Source: Bolinopsis microptera
Taxonomy: Eukaryota > Ctenophora > Tentaculata > Lobata > Bolinopsidae
Length of the DNA: 64,000 nt
Reading direction: 5' to 3'
NCBI RefSeq assembly: GCF_026151205.1
Contig: NC_087076.1
Span: 939,692 to 1,003,691 of the forward strand
In this document: in pieces, positions 1 to 12,900 of the stretch
Position numbering within the stretch: the stretch's first letter is position 1
Layout: the number at the start of each line of letters is the position of its first letter
Position numbers and translations under genes: made by a program
The notes under the pieces: generated by a model
Told to the model about the DNA's origin: nothing
Database searches by the model: none
What the model saw: the letters and a program-made list of their open reading frames with translations, nothing else

Positions 1-967
1 CCCTCTTGTTAGGGGGTCTAGGAGAGTTAGTGTCTACATACCTGATCCTCTCCCCCATCATAGAGACCCTCTTGTTAGGGGGTCTAGGAAAGCTAGTGTC
101 TACATACCTGATCCTCTCCCCCATCATAGAGACCCTCTTGTTAGGGGGTCTAGGAGAGTTAGTGTCTACATACCTGATCCTCTCCCCCATCATAGAGACC
201 CTCTTGTTAGGGGGTCTAGGAGAGTTAGTGTCTACATACCTGATCCTCTCCCCCATCATAGAGACCCTCTTGTTAGGGGGTCTAGGAGAGTTAGTGTCTA
301 CATACCTGATCCTCTCCCCCATCATAGAGACCCTCTTGTTAGGGGGTCTAGGAGAGTTAGTGTCTACATACCTGATCCTCTCCCCCATCATAGAGACCCT
401 CTTGTTAGGGGGTCTAGGAGAGTTAGTGTCTACATACCTGATCCTCTCCCCCATCATAGAGACCCTCTTGTTAGGGGGTCTAGGAGAGTTAGTGTCTACA
501 TACCTGATCCTCTCCCCCATCATAGAGACCCTCTTGTTAGGGGGTCTAAGAGAGTTAGTGTCTACATACCTGATCCTCTCCCCCATCATAGAGACCCTCT
601 TGTTAGGGGGTCTAGGAGAGTTAGTGTCTACATACCTGATCCTCTCTCCCATCATAGAGACCCTCTTGTTAGGGGGTCTAGGAGAGTTAGTGTCTACATA
701 CCTGATCCTCTCCCCCATTATAGAGACCCTCTTGTTAGGGGGTCTAGGAGAGTTAGTGTCTACATACCTGATCCTCTCCCCCATCATAGAGACCCTCTTG
801 TTAGGGGGTCTAGGAGAGTTAGTGTCTACATACCTGATCCTCTCCCCCATCATAGAGACCCTCTTGTTAGGGGGTCTAGGAGAGTTAGTGTCTACATACC
901 TGATCCTCTCCCCCATCATAGAGACCCTCTTGTTAGGGGGTCTAGGAGAGTTGGTGTCTACAGACTG
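1..967. repeat. 66-nt minisatellite carrying a 5' splice site in each unit
   Basis: About 14.5 near-identical 66-nt units run from the window edge. On the minus strand each unit contains a strong donor, ATCAG|GTATGT, in 14 copies spaced exactly 66 nt apart. Because 66 is a multiple of three, several frames stay open: the long plus-strand reading is a by-product, while one minus frame continues the DMXL exon that enters at 1074. The array is therefore either tandemly copied exon-end plus donor lying in the intron, or a coding 22-residue repeat. The sequence left of position 1 would decide. Confidence 0.9.
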
Positions 968-3900
968 GACAGTGGTTCCAGTTACTTTAGTCCACATATC
1001 CAGAGAGGGATAATTGTGTAATAGCTGGGTTATTAGGATTGCGTCTGAGTTGGAGAGTGCATGTAGGTACAGTCCTGAACAGATAGCTGGTTATCAGAAT
1101 AGTTATTACAAACTAAGGTTATAGTTGTATTGCAGTAAATCATAAATTATATGTAAAGTATACTTCACAGTACACACTCAATAATAAAATGACTATATTA
1201 AAAGTTAAACTGACCTAGGTAAACTGAAATGATGGCCTCTATGAGGACTATAGCTATCCTCTGGGCTCCCTCCTTCTCCTTGTTAACTAGGAATGCTTTA
1301 CCAGCACTGACCAGAAAGTAAACTGAGTTGCCGCTGAGACCAGGCCAGTTTAGAGGCTGATGTTTGACAATAGCATAACTATTAGGGATCCTGGCAGTAC
1401 CTTGGCGGAGTGCCAGACACTGCCACATGCAAGCGGAGGCAGACAAACTCAGGGAGTTAAGGATCTGTATCTCGGGGTGAGAGATGTTGTGTTGGACCGA
1501 GCACCTGTTGATTAGTTTGAGGGTGTGTCCGGTGAGCTGCCAGAGCATGTTAAGAGGAGAGAGGAGGAGGGGAGGAGGGGCGGTGGTGGTGAGAATGGGT
1601 GGCAGGTTTACTGCACAGTTCTCAGCCTCCATAGCAGTGATCAGGGTGGACATGTTGCGGGTGGAGTGGAACTCCTGGAGCAGGAAGAGGAGCTCCAGTC
1701 TCAGGGCGGCCAGGTTGTAGTCCAGGTCTCCGTGTAGTATACAGAAGAGAAGGAGAACGGTTAAGATACTCTCCTCTAGCTGATAGGTGAAGTGTTCCAC
1801 GTCCTCCAGGATAGTAGACTCGTCCTCAGAGGTGTCATCTAGATCTACTAGGACCATGTTAGAGTACTTGAGGTTGCAGACCGAGGTAATAGTGTCGATC
1901 TCGTTCTTTAGCCACTGGCACACTTTGAGTCCCAGCTGATTTGCACCTGGTAGTATCATGGGTTGTTGGAAGTGTGCCGATTTGTTGGCATCCTGTCCAG
2001 AATCAATTTTAGACCGAAGTTTTGCTCGTCCCCCGAAGGGTCCCAGCTCTGGATCGAACTGATCTAGAAGTGCATGTGGGAGAAATCTGAGTTCATCTGC
2101 GAGTATCTTGATACAACATTTGAGTCTGAACTGAACGATGAAAGGATCAGTAGGGCCCTGTGCCTCATCACCACATTCACTAGGCTCCTCCACAGCAATA
2201 TCTGTAGACAGTTCAGCTGTGGTGGTGACTTGTATCTCCTCCTCACTCGAATCAGAATCAGAGGAGCTGAAATCAATTTCATATTCCTCATCCATATTAA
2301 ATCTGGAGGAAGTAAGTGGGGCCCCCATCGTCATCCAGGAACCATCGTTTAGATTATCTGCTTTAGCCAGGGCACCCAATAGAGCTGACTCTGTTGAAGG
2401 GGTCGATGTTATGCTCATGGAGTTCATCTCGGAGGAAAGTATCCCGGTTGAGATTTTGTCCGTTTCTCCAGCATCAACAGTGGAATCGTCAGTAATAGCA
2501 GAGAGTTTAGTGAAACCACTCTCCAGATGCTTGAGCACATCAAGTGAAAGGGAAGGGCACCCCATGTTAAACTGGGTGTAAGCGGTAATGAAGATCATGC
2601 GCCTTTCCAGGGAGATCACCTCAGCTGCATCATTCACAGTTCCTGCAGGCAGCTCAAACGGTAACCTAACAGGATCCTTACATCTCCTCAGTATGGGGTG
2701 GTGGTAGAGGTAGCAGTAGAAGCTGAAGACATGCGGCAAGATGTGGTTAGACTTGTTATCAGGGTTAACTACAACAGGTCGTAACAGACTGTAGAGTGAG
2801 CTCTGGTATTCTCCCAACCACCAGTGTGTCATGGAGCAGATGAAGGGGTTATCATCGTATCTTATAGTCCTCAGAGACCCTGTTGTAGAGTCTGCAGTAT
2901 CGTAGGGTCTCCCTAATATGTAGGTAGACAAGATGCGCCTGAAGCAGATGTTATACTCCATAGTGTGCTCTGATCCAGTACTAAGTACAGTGTTCCCAGG
3001 CTCCTCGTAGAGACGTGCCACCACTAAAGCTAGCTGGATATCCTGACAATACTTTAACAGGATCTCAAGGGCGTCTTCCAGAGAGTCGGCTAGGAGGAAG
3101 AAAGCAGCTGCATGTTCGTATCTCTGCTGGCCTAGCAACACAAAAGCATTCTTTTTAGCTGCAGTTTTCCACCGTGCTTCAGCGAAGTCGTGTTTTAAGA
3201 AGGTAGCCATCTTTGTGTCTCGTACTGTACGGTAGAGAGATTGGAGCAACGTCTTCTTCTTCATCGCGAGATAGAACAGAGCGCACTCGATGGGTTTTTT
3301 AGTGGTTTGGAACTTTGTCTTGCAAACTATTTCTATCAGATTTTTAAGAGCAATGCCACTTCTGACCCACCATCCAACTCCAACACTCTTCAACTCCTCC
3401 CAAGACAGCTCCTTCTCTTTGAAGCCCGGTATCAGATCAATCAGCTGAGTCTGACATGAGCTGTGAAATGCCCATATGCAATCATTAGGCTGAAGGGGAA
3501 CTTTCTCCGACCTCTTAGAAATACTGTTCTGATACTTCAGCTCCAGAGTAAACCTGAGTCCACAATCATCCAGGTCCTGACCAGCAGGCTGAGAGTGCAT
3601 GTTGTCCGAGAACGACTGACTGGTAGCCCCGATTGTGATAGCCAGACAAGACAGTGCTAACTGCTCACCTCGTGTCAGCCCTGGGAGCTGGTACCTCGAC
3701 AAATACTCGTCCAGATCACCTGCTCGTCTGGAGTCAAAGCAATAGTTGGTGTCGTTCCCAGACTCGGAGTGGGTGATGGAGCGCTGGTTGATCACATTGT
3801 GCTCTTCCTCGTCCGAGAAGAGGCCCTGGTCGTCGTCACTGTCGTCAAGATGCGCTGTTGTAGTGAAGAGAGCACTGTAATCACCCTGAGCGGTGTCATC

Positions 3901-6900
3901 AATAACGCTGTCAGTGTCAGTGAAGAGGTTAGGATGCAGGTTGTTGAGCTCGTGTAGAGGTAGAGGCGGGATGATGCTGATTATATTAGACTCTGTTTTA
4001 GCCCGCACCTTACTGGACCTGTAATAGGATACCAAGTATCTTAACAGATAGTGCAGGATTAGCTTTACCTCCGTAACCTTCCTGTTATCTATCAGTTGTC
4101 TCAGCACGTAGGGATGGTACTGAGGTAGTCGCGGCTGGAGAGACAGAGCGTCGTTATAAACATTGCCCACTCCTCTCTCCAGGTGAGAGTGGGTGTCCAA
4201 CATGTTGACCTCCTCTCTGGTGTACCAGGGGGAGAAGAGCTGCAGCTCAGTGTTGATACCTAGTAGGAGGGAGCCAGTGCTGTTCCAGCTGAGAGAGCGA
4301 GGCTCCGCTAGTCCGTTGGTACTGAGGTGGACTTGAAGGAGGGGGACCCAGCTCTCTATCTGTTGACTAGGTTGGTGGGTCATCTGACCTGATCCTGAGG
4401 AGTGGAGACTGATACAGGAGCAGGGGGTTAGTACCCACATGCTGTCTTGTTGGACTATTGCCAGAAGGTGGGTTCCATTAGCTGCGGACATGAAGTCCAT
4501 CAGAACAGGCCCCCCTGCTATTGGACCACACTTCAGCTCTAAGCTGTCCTCCTGGGTCCAGCACACCCCACCCGAACTCTCACTCTCGTACATGGAGACA
4601 AGAAGCACATTGGGCTGCACTTCAGCAACAGCTAGTCTCCCTGGTATACTATTACAAGTAAAGGTGTTGTTAATGTCACAGTTCAGCTTCAGTTCCCTCC
4701 CCCGGAGACCAGGGTCTGGCCACGTGACCCACGTGTGCTCAGAGAGAGTGAAGAACCTCAGAACACTGTCAGAGCAGAGTCCGGAGAAGAGGTAAGGGGA
4801 GCAAGTACCAGGGGGCACGAACTTGGGGGTGGCTACTGTTGCTGCGGCTGGGGAACATTGCAGGATGGAGGTAGATTGTGGGAGGGGAAGTGGTTGTGTT
4901 GTCGCCTTCTCCCAACTGAAATAAGGTCTTGTTAATAACTGCATGGCTAAAGTTGTAAGTTTTAATGTTAATGAATTCTTACAAATTCAGTGGAAATTTT
5001 ACAAAACGTTCGTGAATAAGATATTTAGAGATATTTAGAGATATTTAGAGATATTTAGAGATGTTTAGAGATGTTTAGAGATATTTAGAGATATTTAGAG
5101 ATGTTTAGAGATATTTAGAGATATTTAGAGATATTTAGAGATATTTAGAGATATTTAGAGATATTTAGAGATATTTAGAGATATTTAGAGATATTTAGAG
5201 ATATTTAGAGATATTTAGAGATATTTAGAGATATTTACCGGACACAAAAGAAAGTGTTGTGAACATGCTGCACTTTAGTTGGCAGTTTGATAAGGAGGCC
5301 TGGCTCTTCTTCGTTACTTATCGAGACCTGCAAAACGGGTGGTATTGTTACCTGGTTACCTGGTTAACTGGTTATCTGGTTACCTGATTACCTGGTTACC
5401 TGGTTACTTATCGAGACCTGCAAAACGGGCGGTATTGTCAGTCTTGTTCCGTAGAATTGTTACCAGTAGGTAGGTAAGTTCCAGTCATTACCAAAGATAT
5501 ACTCTAAAGCTGAATTCTGATAATATAAAATGTTGAATACCTGGATAGATAATACAGTGTTCTGGTTATTATCCACTAAGACTACGTAATACTCCTCTAG
5601 TTTCTCCAACATACTCTTCTGAAGAGGAAGGATTAAAACAGGACAACGATTATATAATTCTGATAAAAACTTGTCAGAGGATTTAGTATTTGGGCCACAC
5701 TGAATTTTGGACTTATCTATAAAAATTAAATACGTGTAGCTGAAAACATTAGTTACCTGGTTACCTGGTTAGTTACCTGGTTACCTGGTTAGTTACCTGG
5801 TTAGTTACCTGGTTACCTGGTTAGTTACCTGGTTATCTGGTTAGTTACCTGGTTACCTGGTTAGTTACCTGGTTAGTTATCTGGTTAGTTACCTGGTTAC
5901 CTGGTTAGTTACCTGGTTACCTGGTTACCTGGTTACCTGGTTAGTTACCTGGTTAGTGGTTACCTGGATACCTGGTTAGTTACCTGGTTACCTGGTTACC
6001 TGGTTAGACAGCTCATCTGATCTGATAGCAGCTAGAGGGAAGGTATGTAGGAAGGCACATGACGCAGTTACCTCCGCAATCCTGCCCACATGGTATATCT
6101 TACTGGCTCCTGAGCCACTGCTCTTAGAACACAGGTGCTCCTCTCCGATCACATCTCCCGAACAACTGGGACACATTATTATCTTCTTATACAGGGAGTC
6201 GTATTGATAAGAGTAAAAATGTTGGTAGAAACACTAATTAATAGCACTGTTCATTGTTCACATGAGGTGAAATTATGTGTGTGCTTTCAGAAAGGTAAAT
6301 TTTGAACGAAGAAATAGTATGTTTTCAGCACGCTTGTTGCTAACAGTTTGTGCTCTGTTAGCAGCTAACAGAAGTAGTGTGTATAATACACACTACTAAC
6401 AGAGACCATAGCACAAAAATATGTAAAAGATATTTAAATAACATAGATTGCAAGGGTGTTGGAACGGTCTGCGATACATTATATAATCAACCAATTATGT
6501 AATTGATTATAAAGTGCTTGTGAAGAGGTGCTGATATAAGCGGTGGGGGTCAGCAGGTTCCACGCAGCCTACCTGGCCGCCTCGTAACTACTGGAGTAGT
6601 AGTCTACATGTCTGCAAACACATACAAATCAGTATTAATTAACCAATCAGGTGGACGAGTCAGAGCTGCACGCCGCCATCAACGTGCTGCACGCCGCCAA
6701 CAACGTGCTGCATGCTGCCAACAACGTGCTGCACGCCGCCAACAACGTGCTGCACGCTGCCAACAACGTGCTGCACGCCGCCAACAACATGCTGCACGCA
6801 GGCCAAGATAGGCTCGACGGCGTGCAACTCAGTAAGAATCGTTAATCTCAATTTGACGGGATGTCATCCGTAAACGTGTGATCGATGACGTCATAAAGGT

Positions 6901-9900
6901 GTGATCGATGACGTCATAAAGGTGTGATCGATGACGTGTAACTTACTCTTGCTGCTTTGTGGAGCTACTATCCATTGTAAGGTCCCATTTCCTATTAATA
7001 GGCTCTGTTCACCCAATGTGTGCAGAAAAGGGAGTGTGATTATAGAAATAAATAATTGTTCTTGTTTAAAACTAGCATGCGTACAAACTAACAATACCGC
7101 GCGTTACTGCGAGTTACTGTTGTTGTTGTTGTTTACCTGCTGCTCCTGTCAAGTATCATCTTAGCAGTGTGGAGACTCTCAGAGAGGGTCACAACTCTGT
7201 ACAACTCGAGAGAGTGGCCTGTAAACGCCACAAAGTGCAGCACAAAGCTCGTTAGGACTCCGGCGTGGTTCTTCGCGTCAGCGGGGATTACGGAGAACGC
7301 TTTGGGGAACCAGGATACCTGTAGAGCTACATGTTAGGGCCGCCGCTGTGCAGAGAACTAAGTATCTTACTTATTTTAATTTTCGGCTGGGGCAGACTTG
7401 GGGGAACCAAGTGATTGGAATTCTATAAACCTTGTTAAAGTGGAAATAGACTGATCAGTGATCACTAACGATGGTTAGTTACCAGTTAGGATGATTGGTT
7501 AACAAAAAACAACTTAAAACACCTGATCTCCCACCAGATTAATACTCACAGCAGTAAAGTCAGCAGCACGTTTAGTTAATACTCACAGCAGTAAAGTCAG
7601 CAGCACGTTTAGTTAATACTCACAGCAGTAAAGTCAGCAGCACGTTTAGTTAATACTCACAGCAGTAAAGTCAGCAGCACGTTTAGTTAATACTCACAGC
7701 AGTAAAGTCAGCAGCACGTTTAGTTAATACTCACAGCAGTAAAGTCAGCAGCACGTTTAGTTAATACTCACAGCAGTAAAGTCAGCAGCACGTTTAGTTA
7801 ATACTCACAGCAGTAAAGTCAGCAGCACGTTTAGTTAATACTCACAGCAGTAAAGTCAGCAGCACGTTTAGTTAATACTCACAGCAGTAAAGTCAGCAGC
7901 ACGTTTAGTTAATACTCACAGCAGTAAAGTCAGCAGCACGTTTAGTTAATACTCACAGCAGTAAAGTCAGCAGCACGTTTAGTTAATACTCACAGCAGTA
8001 AAGTCAGCAGCACGTTTAGTGTCCACTCTAGCCAGCTCCAGTATCCCCGTTTTCCTGGTAGTCATGGGTCCGATACAGGACACTCTCCAGAGTATCAGCT
8101 CTCCGTACCCAGCTCCTGTCAGGGAACCAGTCTCCGAGCTTGTGGTCAGGACCAGCGGAATGTAGGGGTGGGACAGGGAGAATATAGGGGGGACACCTGG
8201 AGGAGGGTCAATTTATATACTTATATAGGGGGACAGGGAGAATATAGGGGGACACCTGGGAGGGGGACACCTGGGAGGAGGGTCATTTTATATAGGGGGA
8301 CAGGGAGAATATAGGGGGACACCTGGGAGGAGGGTCAATTTATATACTTATATAGGGGGACAGGGAGAATATAGGGGGACACCTGGGAGGAGGGTCAATT
8401 TATATACTTATATAGGGGGACAGGGAGAATATAGGGGGACACCTGGGAGGGGGACACCTGGGAGGAGGGTCATTTTATATAGGGGGACAGGGAGAATATA
8501 GGGGGACACCTGGGAGGAGGGTCATTTTAGAGAATATAGGGGGACACCTGGGAGGAGGGTCATTTTATTGTGGGACAGGGAGAATATAGGGGGACACCTG
8601 GGAGGAGGGTCAATTTATATACTTATATAGGGGGACAGGGAGAATATAGGGGGACACCTGGGAGGGGGACACCTGGGAGGAGGGTCATTTTATATAGGGG
8701 GACAGGGAGAATATAGGGGGACACCTGGGAGGAGGGTCAATTTATATACTTATATAGGGGGACAGGGAGAATATAGGGGGACACCTGGGAGGGGGACACC
8801 TGGGAGGAGGGTCATTTTATATAGGGGGACAGGGAGAATATAGGGGGACACCTGGGAGGAGGGTCATTTTATATACTTATATAGGGGGACAGGGAGAATA
8901 TAGGGGGACACCTGGGAGGAGGGTCAATTTATATACTTATATAGGGGGACAGGGAGAATATAGGGGGACACCTGGGAGGAGGGTCAATTTATATACTTAT
9001 ATAGGGGGACAGGGAGAATATAGGGGGACACCTGGGAGGAGGGTCAATTTATATACTTATATAGGGGGACAGGGAGAATATAGGGGGACACCTGGGAGGG
9101 GGACACCTGGGAGGAGGGTCATTTTATATAGGGGGACAGGGAGAATATAGGGGGACACCTGGGAGGAGGGTCATTTTATATAGGGGGACAGGGAGAATAT
9201 AGGGGGACACCTGGGAGGAGGGTCAATTTATATACTTATATAGGGGGACAGGGAGAATATAGGGGGACACCTGGGAGGGGGACACCTGGGAGAAGGGTCA
9301 TTTTATATAGGGGGACAGGGAGAATATAGGGGGACACCTGGGAGGAGGGTCATTTTAGAGAATATAGGGGGACACCTGGGAGGAGGGTCATTTTATTGTG
9401 GGACAGGGAGAATATAGGGGGACACCTGGGAGGAGGGTCATTTTATTTCATTTCACTTCATTTCACTTCAATTCACTTCACTTCACAATAGAAAGTGTGC
9501 TACAGACCTGTGTCCAGAACAGCGGACCTCGTGCACCAGGTTCCCAATATCAGTGAAGGTGATGTCCTCAACACCCATCTCGAAAGTGAACAAGTTAACA
9601 GTTCCGTCAAAGTGCGCTGTAAGTAGACTCATACTAGGCACCATTATACTCCTCAGATCCACTAACGTTCCTTCCTGAAAGGGCAAACTGTCAGGTACCA
9701 CTGTCAGGTACCAGGCAAACTATCAGGTACCAGGCAAACTGTCAGGTACCAGGCAAACTGTTAGGTACCACTGTCAGGTACCAGGCAAACTGTCAGGTAC
9801 CAGGCAAACTGTCAGGTACCAGGCAAACTGTCAGGTACCACTGTCAGGTACCAGGCAAACTGTCAGGTACCAGGCAAACTGTCAGGTACCACTGTCAGGT

Positions 9901-12900
9901 ACCAGGCAAACTGTCAGGTACCAGGCAAACTGTCAGGTACCAGGCAAACTGTCAGGTACCAGGCAAACTGTCAGGTACCAGGCAAACTGTCAGGTACCAG
10001 GCAAACTGTCAGGTACCAGGCAAACTGTCAGGTACTAGGCAAACTGTCAGGTACCAGGCAAACTGTCAGGTACCAGGCAAACTGTCAGGTACCAGGCAAA
10101 CTGTCAGGTACCAGGCAAACTGTCAGGTACCAGGCAAACTGTCAGGTACCAGGCAAACTGTCAGGTACCAGGCAAACTGTCAGGTACCAGGCAAATTGTC
10201 AGGTACCAGGCAAACTGTCAGGTACCAGGCAAACTGTCAGGTACCAGGCAAACTGTCAGGTACCAGGCAAACTGTCAGGTACCAGGCAAACTGTCAGGTA
10301 CCACTTTTTTTTATTGAAATCTTTCAAATCAGTCAATTACATACAAGTTTACACAATGAATTAGTTAAATATAATATTGTCCTCTAAGCATGGATTGTCA
10401 AAGTTGAAATTGTCTCGGACAAAATGTATGTAACCAAAGGACCTGAGGGTCACCAAAACACAGATATTGAGTGCAAATGCAGCTCCTGCACAAGCATGGG
10501 CCCTTATAAAATTGTAATAAGTTACTTTAAACAAAATCACACACCCATTCAATCAATTCATAAAATATTGTGCTGTGAGATGAAATTGAGAAATATGTGA
10601 ATGCAGACAGCAAGAATAGATAATCTTGAATAAACTATTTTACGGATTTGTTTCTATTGAATAGTCAAGTTCAGAGTCCGAATCCACCGGGATAATTTTC
10701 CCCCACATGTAAGTGGAAAGTTTACTTTTAAAATCAGTGATACTCTCTATCTCACGGATATCTAGAGGAATGTGATTCCACTTAGTGTGGGTCCTATAGA
10801 AGAAATTCTTGGCAAAAGCGTTGGAGCTTGCTCGAGGTGAGATAGAGCTTACAAAACATAGAGAGTCCATGTGACTATTTCTGAGCCTTGAGTGGCCTTG
10901 AAATGGTTGCAAATATGAGGGTAAAGTGACAGGTATATGTTGCTTCACAATTTTAAAGAAGAAGATGAGATCCAAGAAGTCAAAGCGGTCTTCGATCGGC
11001 ATAATCTTCAGCTGTCTGCATTTTTGAATGTATGTTGATGGTGGATAACTCATATACTCCTCGTGAAGAATCCACTTAATAGCACGCTTTTGGAGGCCCT
11101 CCAGCTTGCTTATCTGGGATTTTGTGACTGGTCTCCATATAACCGAGCAATGCTCAAATAGGCTCCTCACTAAAGTGAGATACAGTACTCTACGACGATT
11201 TACGTCTTGGACAAAATAGCAATTTCTTCTCGCCATGCCTAATTTTTGGTTTGCCTTAGAAAGGACTTTGGAGCACTGATCTTTCCAATCGAGATTTGAT
11301 GTCACAATTACACCCAGATCCTTTTCATGATCAATATAGTCAAGTGTGATTCTTCCCATGGAGTATACAAAGTTAAAGAGTGGTAGGACACTAAGGAGGG
11401 AAACTGTTTCGGATATCCTTCCTGCGACGGTGAGGACCTTACATTTGTCGGGATGAAATCTCATTTTATTAGAAAGTGACCAGTCATGGAGATAATCAAT
11501 GTCCTTCTGCAGTCGCAGGATATCAGACTCCGAAACAATCTTACGCCAAATTTTAGTATCATCGGCATACAGTGACAGTTGTGTGCCTGGTGAAATCCCC
11601 ACTGATATATCATCAATGAACATAATGAACAGCAATGGTCCCAAAATTGACCCTTGAGGTACACCAGACTGGGCGTTTCTCATAGAAGAAAACTTGCCAC
11701 TTATCAAGACCTGTTGTTGCCTGTCTCTTAGATAATCAGTGATGAATTTCAGTAGCCTCCCATCAATACCAAATTTGCTCTTTAGCTTAAATAATATAAG
11801 ATCATGGTTAACCGAGTCAAATGCTTTGGCAAAATCAAAGTAGACTACATCTGTTCTCATATTTTCATTCAGTGAGAGCGCTAGGCTGTCGCACAGTCCT
11901 ACTGTCAGGTACCAGGCAAACTGTCAGCTACCAGGCAAACTGTCAGGTACCAGGCAAACTGTCAGGTACCAGGCAAACTGTCAGGTACCACTGTCAGGTA
12001 CCAGGCAAACTGTCAGGTACCACTGTCAGGTACCAGGCAAACTGTCAGGTACCAGGCAAACTGTCAGGTACCACTGTCAGGTACCAGGCAAACTGTCAGG
12101 TACCAGGCAACCTGTCAGCTGTCAGGTACCAGGCAAACTGTCAGGTACCAGGCAAACTGTCAGGTACCACTGTCAGGTACCAGGCAAACTGTCAGGTACC
12201 AGGCAAACTGTCAGGTACCACTGTCAGGTACCAGGCAAACTGTCAGGTACCACTCTAAATACACCAAGTGTAGAGCATACGTCCTATTTAATATAATATT
12301 AGTGTTGTTGGACCATGATAATATGATATTTTGTATTTGACAAAGTTAAAATGGCCACATGAAACCTTGAGGTCTGGAGGTTTGTTTGTCAAGTTTCCAG
12401 TCCGAATAATCCTCTAATTGTACCTTTTAACGGCCAGGACACTGACCAAGACACTTATTGATGAGGACTGAGGACGAATATATAATGTATACAGTAAGTT
12501 GAGGGACCCCTAATGCTGTACACAGCACTTAGCATGAACCCAATAAATGAGTCACCATACTTAAAAGGTGTATGCCAGCTCAAATCCGTCTTCATTACGA
12601 GCTCTCTCCACTCACCCCACCTGCTCTGCATCTCCAGAGAACCCACTTCCTCTCTTTTTTTATGTTCTCCTTCACTCTCAGTATAACCTCCTTCTTTCTC
12701 TCCCGCTCATACATCCTCTCCAAATGTTTTTTCCAGACACCAAAACCGATGCCCGCCCTTCTTTGCGGTTGCACCACCCCTCGCACCGATTCACAGACCA
12801 AATATTCTTTTAGCCTCTTCCAGTTCTGTCTCAGGCCTCCGAACTGTACCAAAACGAACTTGGGGCTGGACTGCTTTAATCAGGCCATCCTTAGATGTCT

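Noticed and set aside
6..1013. 335-residue plus-strand ORF made of a 22-residue repeat
   Set aside because: It is a translation of the 66-nt minisatellite. The region is better explained as minus-strand DMXL exon end plus array.
4916..4944. ATG at 4944 as start of a separate 1,248-residue gene
   Set aside because: The ATG lies upstream of a strong acceptor (TTATTTCAG at 4916) in an intron, and DMXL exons continue upstream in matching phase.
7539..8019. CRISPR-like array (regular 37-nt repeats)
   Set aside because: There are no spacers; units are contiguous and derive from an exon-donor junction in a eukaryotic gene.
10302..11900. The LINE as the origin of the surrounding 19-nt array
   Set aside because: The array is present on both sides with the same variants and begins at the DMXL acceptor, so it predates the insertion.
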